From positions 1-5,145 of the forward strand of contig DEPR01000044.1 of the NCBI GenBank assembly GCA_002358895.1: a stretch of 5,145 bases of DNA, read 5' to 3'. Under the pieces are notes generated by a model. It ran no database searches and was not told where the DNA came from. It saw only the letters and a list, made by a program, of their open reading frames with translations. The position numbers and the translations under genes are program-made. How positions within the stretch are numbered: the stretch's first letter is position 1; the number at the start of each line of letters is the position of its first letter. This DNA comes from Ruminococcus sp. UBA3387 (GTDB lineage Bacteria; Bacillota; Clostridia; Oscillospirales; Ruminococcaceae). Below are positions 1 to 3,550 of the stretch, one piece after another.

Positions 1-33
1 GTGGTTCGCCTTTTATTTTTATGGAGGTGCTTT

Positions 34-594
34 ATGGCACAGGTTTATAAATGCAGAGTGGAGGAATTGAAAAAGCGTGCAGGGGAGTTCCGTTGCGGAG
101 ACAAGATTTTGCTTACAGGTACGGTTTATACATCCCGTGACGCTGCTCATAAAAGAATAAATGCACTGCTTGATGAGGGCAAGGATTTGCCTTATGATTT
201 GAAGGACGCAGTTATTTATTACGCAGGTCCTACTCCTGCTCCTGAGGGGAAGGCTATAGGCTCTTGCGGTCCGACAACTTCAGGCAGAATGGACAGATTT
301 GCACCGAGATTTCTTGACCTCGGATTGGGTGGAATGATTGGAAAAGGCGAACGTTCACAGGAAGTTGTGGACGCTATTGTGAGAAACAAGGCAATTTATC
401 TTTGTGCTATCGGTGGCTGTGGTGCATTGGCTTGTAATTGTATCAAGTCCTGCGAGGTTATTGCTTTTGAGGACTTAGGTTGTGAGTCGGTAAAGAAGCT
501 TTATGTTGAGGACTTTCCACTGGTTGTGGCAAACGATTGCTATGGTGGGGATATATTCAGTTCAGGCAGGTTTGAATATTGCTGTGAGGACTAA
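34..594 (+). CDS. Class I fumarate hydratase (or L-tartrate dehydratase) beta subunit
   Basis: This is the C-terminal (beta) subunit of an iron-sulfur class I fumarase, which interconverts fumarate and malate in the cytosol; the close relative TtdB dehydrates tartrate. The 186 residues match the usual length of a separate beta subunit. Family signatures are visible: GTVYTSRDAAH at 29-39, YAGPTP at 63-68, CGPTTSGRMD at 78-87, GKGERSQ at 103-109 and VEDFP at 158-162. The 4Fe-4S cluster ligands lie in the alpha subunit, which should end just left of the window. The reading frame is open back to base 1 with a GTG there, but I chose the ATG at 34 because GGAGGTG (23-29) lies 4 bases before it and the 11 upstream residues do not resemble the family. 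Fumarase and tartrate dehydratase cannot be separated from this subunit alone. The protein is rich in Cys (12 residues), as expected for an anaerobe. Confidence 0.93.
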   Translation: MAQVYKCRVEELKKRAGEFRCGDKILLTGTVYTSRDAAHKRINALLDEGKDLPYDLKDAVIYYAGPTPAPEGKAIGSCGPTTSGRMDRFAPRFLDLGLGGMIGKGERSQEVVDAIVRNKAIYLCAIGGCGALACNCIKSCEVIAFEDLGCESVKKLYVEDFPLVVANDCYGGDIFSSGRFEYCCED

Positions 595-635
595 GATTTT
601 ATTATGCAAAATCACCATTAGCAGAGGCTCTAATG
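595..635 (+). other. Two weak inverted repeats after the fumarase gene
   Basis: GATTTT (595-600) pairs with AAAATC (608-613), and CATTAG (616-621) pairs with CTAATG (630-635) around an 8-base loop. Both stems are only 6 bp and A+T rich, and neither is followed by a T-run. They are poor candidates for an intrinsic terminator. They may cap the fumarase mRNA or be chance. Confidence 0.3.
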
Positions 636-665
636 TGTGAATTGTTACAAAAAAATCTCATTTGC

Positions 666-694
666 TTGACAATCTTTGGTGGATATGCTATCAT
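666..694 (+). promoter_or_regulatory. Sigma-A type promoter with extended -10 for the sigma factor gene
   Basis: A perfect -35 TTGACA (666-671) is followed by a 17-base spacer and the -10 TATCAT (689-694, five of six consensus). TG at 686-687 gives the extended -10 TGn motif. Transcription should start near 700-702, leaving a very short leader. A promoter this close to consensus suggests steady vegetative expression, unless a repressor acts. I see no clear operator overlapping it. Confidence 0.85.
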
Positions 695-714
695 AAAATG
701 TGTAAATTGATGCG

Positions 715-1305
715 GTGGTGAAAGTATTGGATAAAAACTGCTCTGTTGGATTTTCGGCTTTGTCTGATGAAGAGCTTGCCGTTAAGGCAAAAAATGATAG
801 ACAGGCTGCTGCAGAACTGCTTTCACGATACATTTTCAGCATCGAAGCAAGGGCAAAGAATTTTGCAATGTCTTTTTCAGATGACCTGGCACAGGAGGGG
901 TTTATAGGACTTCTCAGTGCTGTGGAGAATTATGATGAAAACAGAAATGTGAAGTTTTCAACCTATGCTAATGTTTGCATAAGAAATAAAATGATTTCAG
1001 CTTTTGATAAGCAGGCTGATATTGTCAAGGAGGAAAGCTGGGAAGCACCTGACGAAGAAAGTGTGCACGACCCTGACGAAATTCCTGAGAATATAGTGGT
1101 TGAGCGAGAAAGGCTGAAAGAAATTTATGACAAAATTATTTCTGCGTTGTCAGAGCAGGAATGGAAAGTATTTCAGTTGTTTTTAACAGGTTTGGCTTAT
1201 AATCAGATAGCATTAGAATTAAACGTACCTCAGAAAACGGTAGATAATGCAATGCAGAGGGTAAGACGAAAATTAAAATCAGTGTTGAGAACAAATCGTG
1301 AATAA
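715..1305 (+). CDS. Sigma-70 family RNA polymerase sigma factor, SigH (Spo0H)-like
   Basis: This is a small alternative sigma factor that directs RNA polymerase to a set of promoters. Region 2 is clear at about 16-100, with DDLAQEGFIGL (56-66), a core-binding signature, and VKFSTYA (79-85) near the -10-recognising helix. Region 4 with its helix-turn-helix is at about 143-190. TVDNAMQRVRRKLK (175-188) closely resembles the end of Bacillus SigH. Between them is an acidic linker (105-130, rich in D/E/P). At up to 196 residues it is a little shorter than Bacillus SigH (218). The start is uncertain: GTG 715 and GTG 718 lack a Shine-Dalgarno and would leave a leader of about 14 bases, whereas TTG 727 has GGTGGTG (714-720) 6 bases upstream and may be the true start. 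It could be the sporulation/stationary-phase SigH or a paralogue, so I give no symbol. The sigma family is certain, the subgroup likely. Confidence 0.9.
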   Translation: MVKVLDKNCSVGFSALSDEELAVKAKNDRQAAAELLSRYIFSIEARAKNFAMSFSDDLAQEGFIGLLSAVENYDENRNVKFSTYANVCIRNKMISAFDKQADIVKEESWEAPDEESVHDPDEIPENIVVERERLKEIYDKIISALSEQEWKVFQLFLTGLAYNQIALELNVPQKTVDNAMQRVRRKLKSVLRTNRE

Positions 1306-1313
1306 CTTTGTAT
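1285..1313 (+). promoter_or_regulatory. Weak candidate promoter inside the end of the sigma factor gene
   Basis: TTGAGA (1285-1290, five of six) is followed after 17 bases by TTGTAT (1308-1313, only three of six). If used, it would start RNA near 1319-1320, exactly at the first paired base of the tRNA-like element, which is why I list it. The -10 is poor, so the element may instead be transcribed by read-through from the sigma gene. Confidence 0.25.
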
Positions 1314-1318
1314 TGTAT

Positions 1319-1386
1319 GGCCAGGTAGCTTAATTGGAGAGCGTTGCTACAACGGCAAAGGTGTCGGTGCAAGTCCGACTTGGCAC
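1319..1386 (+). ncRNA. Shrunken tRNA-like cloverleaf (tRNA relic or tRNA-mimic leader)
   Basis: The element carries a perfect A-box, TAGCTTAATTGG (1326-1337), and a B-box, GGTGCAAGTCC (1366-1376), that departs from GGTTCAAGTCC at one base. A cloverleaf can be drawn. Acceptor: GCCAGG (1320-1325) with CTTGGC (1379-1384). D-stem: GCTT (1328-1331) with GAGC (1339-1342), around a 7-base loop with GG. Anticodon-like stem: TTGC (1344-1347) with GCAA (1355-1358). T-stem: GTCGG (1363-1367) with CCGAC (1375-1379), sharing C1379 with the acceptor. It is not a normal tRNA: the acceptor has 6 pairs, the anticodon stem is 4 bp with a 7-base loop (or 5 bp with a 5-base loop), there is no T at position 33, G replaces T55, and no CCA is encoded. 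It spans about 66-68 bases. It lies between the sigma gene and a zinc-ribbon gene. Alternatives are a decayed tRNA gene or a cis-acting leader built like a tRNA. Confidence 0.5.
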
Positions 1387-1395
1387 AATTTTTTT
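1367..1395 (+). terminator. Intrinsic terminator overlapping the 3' half of the tRNA-like element
   Basis: GTGC (1367-1370) pairs with GCAC (1383-1386) and AAG (1371-1373) with CTT (1379-1381), leaving a single bulged G1382 and a short loop. Two A's and seven T's (1389-1395) follow. This fold uses the same bases as the T-stem and the 3' acceptor strand of the cloverleaf, so the two structures exclude each other. It could end the sigma factor transcript or act as an attenuator for the zinc-ribbon gene, whose ribosome binding site begins at 1397. Confidence 0.6.
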
Positions 1396-1411
1396 AGTGA
1401 GGTAAAAAACC

Positions 1412-1687
1412 ATGTATGAAGACAAGACATTAGTATGCAAAGATTGTGGAAACGAATTTGTTTTTACAGCCGGCGAACAGGAATTCTATGCAGAAAAAGG
1501 CTTTGAAAACGAGCCACAGAGATGTAAGGCTTGCCGTGATGCAAGAAAGAACGCAGCAAGAGCCGGTAGACAAACATATACAGCAACTTGTGCAGCTTGC
1601 GGTGGTGAAGCAGTTATTCCTTTCCAGCCAAGAGAGGACAGACCTGTTTACTGCAGTGAATGCTTTGCAAAGATGAAAGAAGAATAA
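1412..1687 (+). CDS. Small double zinc-ribbon protein
   Basis: This 91-residue cytosolic protein has two pairs of CxxC knuckles. C9/C12 with C38/C41 make one probable zinc site, and C60/C63 with C81/C84 a second. The N-terminal part (CKDCGNEFVFTAGEQEFY, then GFENEPQRC) fits the 'probable zinc-binding domain' family seen in many Clostridia. The C-terminal part (CAACGGEAVIPF, then REDRPVYCSECF) is a ribbon often found beside it. The linker at about 42-56 is basic and Ala/Arg-rich, which would suit nucleic-acid or ribosome contact, but no function is established and I infer none. The ATG at 1412 has GTGAGG (1397-1402) 9 bases upstream. No good promoter lies between the preceding T-run and this site, so expression probably depends on passing the terminator at 1367-1395. 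It is followed by its own strong terminator. Confidence 0.9.
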   Translation: MYEDKTLVCKDCGNEFVFTAGEQEFYAEKGFENEPQRCKACRDARKNAARAGRQTYTATCAACGGEAVIPFQPREDRPVYCSECFAKMKEE

Positions 1688-1694
1688 TTAATGT

Positions 1695-1724
1695 GAAAGC
1701 TACTCTCAGAGTAGCTTTCTTTTT
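1695..1724 (+). terminator. Strong intrinsic terminator after the zinc-ribbon gene
   Basis: GAAAGCTACTCT (1695-1706) and AGAGTAGCTTTC (1708-1719) are perfect reverse complements around one central C, which gives 11 pairs and a 3-base loop. TTTTT (1720-1724) follows directly. The stem starts 7 bases after the stop codon and separates the zinc-ribbon gene from the next promoter. Confidence 0.93.
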
Positions 1725-1745
1725 CAAAAAAATACCGAAATTCCC

Positions 1746-1774
1746 TTGCTTTTTTCGGGGAGATTGGTTATAAT
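1746..1774 (+). promoter_or_regulatory. Sigma-A type promoter for the DUF1858 gene
   Basis: A perfect -10 TATAAT (1769-1774) sits 17 bases after TTGCTT (1746-1751), whose first three bases match the -35 consensus. The start should be near 1781, giving a leader of about 24 bases that contains AAGGAGG (1791-1797). An inverted repeat, CCGAAA (1735-1740) and TTTCGG (1753-1758), brackets the -35 and could be an operator. Confidence 0.75.
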
Positions 1775-1804
1775 AAAAGAAAGCATATTTAAGGAGGAAC
1801 TAAA

Positions 1805-2008
1805 ATGGATTTTACAGTAACAAAAGATACAATTATCGGCGATATTATGGATTATGATGTTTCAACATCAGAGTATTTTATGGAAATGGGTATGCATTGT
1901 CTCCATTGTCCTTCAGCAAGAGGAGAAACTCTCGGACAGGCTTGCGATGTACACGGCGTTGACGTAAATGAAATGATTGAAAAGCTTAATGCTCATATCC
2001 AGGGCTGA
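1805..2008 (+). CDS. DUF1858 domain protein (hybrid-cluster-associated redox disulfide type)
   Basis: A 67-residue protein consisting of one DUF1858 domain. The family is recognised from the start (FTVTKDTIIGDIMD, 3-16), from the core GMHCLHCPSARGETL (29-43) and from the C-terminal helix (VNEMIEKLNAHI, 54-65). C32 and C35 form a CxxC pair, and C47 lies eleven residues on. Members are often found near or fused to hybrid cluster proteins and other anaerobic redox enzymes, and a redox role for the disulfide is proposed rather than proven. Here no such partner is in view. The ATG is well placed, 7 bases after AAGGAGG, and the upstream promoter is good, so this is probably a well-expressed gene. 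The length is typical of the stand-alone form. Confidence 0.92.
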   Translation: MDFTVTKDTIIGDIMDYDVSTSEYFMEMGMHCLHCPSARGETLGQACDVHGVDVNEMIEKLNAHIQG

Positions 2009-2034
2009 TTTAAGAAATCATAAATAATTAATGC

Positions 2035-2065
2035 GTGTGGGCGACCTATGGTCGCCTATACTTTT
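2035..2065 (+). terminator. Hairpin with short U-tract before trmK, probably a partial terminator
   Basis: GGCGACC (2040-2046) and GGTCGCC (2050-2056) pair perfectly around TAT. In RNA the stem extends outward through GTGTG (2035-2039) with TATAC (2057-2061) using two G-U pairs, for 12 pairs in all. Only TTTT (2062-2065) follows, so termination is likely incomplete. The Shine-Dalgarno of trmK begins at the next base. Confidence 0.65.
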
Positions 2066-2080
2066 AGGTGAGTGAAGTTG

Positions 2081-2746
2081 ATGACAGATAATAGATTGCT
2101 GACCTGTGCGGAGCTTGTAACTGGGGGAAAGGCTGTTGACGTTGGTACAGACCACGGCTATCTGGCTGTGTATCTCGTTGAGCAGGGTATATGTAACAGC
2201 GTTGTAGCTTGTGATGTGAATGAGATGCCCCTTGAATCTGCAAGGAAAACTGCTGAAAAAGCAGGGCTGACCGACAAGGTTACAACAATTCTTTCTGACG
2301 GACTGGATAATGTGCCAATGGAAGGTGTAACTGATGTTGTTATGGCAGGTATGGGTGGTGAGCTGATTGCAAGACTTGTGGGGAAATGTGAACAGCTTAA
2401 AGATAAAAAGATTAACCTTGTGCTTCAGCCTATGACTAAAAGTGAAGTGCTGAGAAAGTGGCTTTATGAGGAAGGCTTTGAAGTAAGAAAAGAGCTTGGC
2501 TGTGAAGACAAAGGCTTTGTATATTCGGTTATGCAGGTGCAGTTCAAAGGTAGTCAGCCTGAATATCCTTGTGATGACAGGTATCTCTATGGTGGATTGG
2601 TGTCGAAAGATGACGACAAGGGAATGGAGTATCTCAAGCATCAGTCTAAGAGACTGCAGGTTGCAGGTGAGGGTATGCTCAAGTCGGCAGATAAACAGAA
2701 TGAGGGCGAAAGACTGCTTGGTATTGCAGAGCTTTTGCTGAAATAA
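2081..2746 (+). CDS. trmK: tRNA (adenine(22)-N1)-methyltransferase TrmK
   Basis: TrmK (COG2384, Bacillus YqfN) uses S-adenosylmethionine to methylate N1 of A22 in the D-loop region of bacterial tRNAs. The 221 residues carry a Rossmann-fold methyltransferase domain: motif I VDVGTDHGYL (19-28), an acidic residue after strand 2 (ACDVNEMP, 43-50), DGL (73-75), the family hallmark AGMGGELIA (89-97), LQPM (115-118) and LRKWLYEEGF (124-133). The C-terminal part (about 165-221) is helical, matching the coiled-coil tail of the family. I chose the ATG at 2081 because AGGTGA (2066-2071) is 9 bases upstream. The in-frame GTG at 2072 would add MKL but directly abuts that site. The stop codon is 13 bases before the Nif3-family gene, a pairing also found in Bacillus (yqfN-yqfO). 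The product acts in the cytosol on tRNA. Confidence 0.94.
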   Translation: MTDNRLLTCAELVTGGKAVDVGTDHGYLAVYLVEQGICNSVVACDVNEMPLESARKTAEKAGLTDKVTTILSDGLDNVPMEGVTDVVMAGMGGELIARLVGKCEQLKDKKINLVLQPMTKSEVLRKWLYEEGFEVRKELGCEDKGFVYSVMQVQFKGSQPEYPCDDRYLYGGLVSKDDDKGMEYLKHQSKRLQVAGEGMLKSADKQNEGERLLGIAELLLK

Positions 2747-2759
2747 AGGAGTTGCTAAA

Positions 2760-3527
2760 ATGGTAACGGTTAAGGAAATTTATGACGAAATTAACAGGAT
2801 TGCACCATTCTCTTTGCAGGAAAGCTATGACAACAGTGGCTTGCTTGTGGGGAGTGAGGACAAGACTGTAACAAAGGTGCTTATGGCACTGGATATAACA
2901 AAGGACGTGGCTGAGGAAGCCGTTAAATCAAAATGCGATTTGGTTATCTCCCATCACCCTGTGATTTTTGGTGGCCTGAAGTATCTTGAACCTGAAAATC
3001 CCGCTGTTATTTTAGCGACAGGTGGTGTGAACGCAATTTGTATGCACACAAATTTTGATTCTGCAGAGGGTGGGCTTAATGACATTCTCTGCAAAAAGCT
3101 GGGGCTGATACCTGATGAGCCTCTCACAAGAGAAAATGGCCACCCGACGGGCTATATCTGTACATTGGAAAATGAGGTTATGCCGACGGAAATGGCTAAG
3201 GATATAAAAAATAAGCTGGGAAATCGCGTTGTAAGATATATCGACACAGGTAAGAAAATGAAAAGAGTTGCAGTCTGCTCAGGCAGTGGCGGAAGCTTTT
3301 TGCCTGCAGTAATTGCAAATAAACTGGACGGTTATATTACGGGTGATGTGAAGCACGATGTATTTATTGATGCATATAATCACGGCGTCTGCATTTTTGA
3401 CGCAGGGCATTTTTATACAGAAAGCATATTCTTTGATGAGCTTGCAGATGAGCTGACAGATAAATTCCCGTCACTCAGCATTACTCAGGCAAAATCAAAC
3501 AAGGACATAGTGTCCTATGAGGTTTAA
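2760..3527 (+). CDS. Nif3-like dinuclear metal center protein (YqfO/YbgI family)
   Basis: This protein belongs to the NIF3/DUF34 family of ring-shaped hexamers with a two-metal site per subunit; databases often name it 'GTP cyclohydrolase I type 2', a role not generally established. Metal ligands can be placed by comparison with E. coli YbgI: H65 and H66 in SHHP, D100 in HTNFD, and H217 and E221 in GHFYTES. Other signatures are ESYDNSGLLVG (21-31) and GDVKHD (195-200). At 255 residues it is the short form: it lacks the central PII-like insert that makes Bacillus YqfO about 370 residues. The ATG at 2760 has AAAGGAG (2745-2751), which overlaps the trmK stop codon, 8 bases upstream, so the two are surely cotranscribed. 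The molecular function in this operon is unknown. The link to trmK is conserved in Firmicutes and suggests a related housekeeping task. Confidence 0.93.
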   Translation: MVTVKEIYDEINRIAPFSLQESYDNSGLLVGSEDKTVTKVLMALDITKDVAEEAVKSKCDLVISHHPVIFGGLKYLEPENPAVILATGGVNAICMHTNFDSAEGGLNDILCKKLGLIPDEPLTRENGHPTGYICTLENEVMPTEMAKDIKNKLGNRVVRYIDTGKKMKRVAVCSGSGGSFLPAVIANKLDGYITGDVKHDVFIDAYNHGVCIFDAGHFYTESIFFDELADELTDKFPSLSITQAKSNKDIVSYEV

Positions 3528-3550
3528 CCCAGGAAAGGAAAGACAGATAA

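Noticed and set aside
1..33. Fumarase beta subunit starting at GTG 1, or an ATG at 21
   Set aside because: The ATG at 21 is in another frame and stops at 50. GTG 1 has no visible ribosome binding site, whereas ATG 34 has GGAGGTG at a usable distance.
645..842. Minus-strand open frame opposite the sigma factor promoter and start
   Set aside because: Ser/Ala-rich shadow of the sigma gene with no supporting signals.
1136..1372. Minus-strand open frame across the end of the sigma gene and the tRNA-like element
   Set aside because: No ribosome binding site or family resemblance, and it overlaps a real gene and a structured RNA.
1319..1386. A functional tRNA gene, with CAA read as a leucine anticodon
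   Set aside because: Leucine tRNAs have a long variable arm and this has about four bases there. Position 33 is A, the T-loop has G at position 55, the acceptor is short and no CCA follows. I keep it as tRNA-like only.
1360..1386. Fragment of a cobalamin riboswitch or group II intron suggested by GGTGCAAGTCC
   Set aside because: The rest of the cobalamin consensus and the B12 box are absent, and there is no intron 5' end, domain V or maturase. The motif is better explained as a tRNA B-box.
1446..1676. Second plus-strand frame inside the zinc-ribbon gene
   Set aside because: Gln/Thr-rich frame-shifted reading with no ribosome binding site; the CxxC frame is clearly the coding one.
2018..2641. 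Long open frame of 207 codons on the minus strand
   Set aside because: It lies opposite trmK, whose protein family is certain. Its translation is His/Phe/Ser-rich without recognisable domains, typical of an antisense shadow.
3502..3516. Perfect inverted repeat AGGACA-TAG-TGTCCT near the end of the Nif3-family gene
   Set aside because: It is inside coding sequence, has a 6-bp stem and no T-run, and the next gene follows in 23 bases. Termination there is unlikely.
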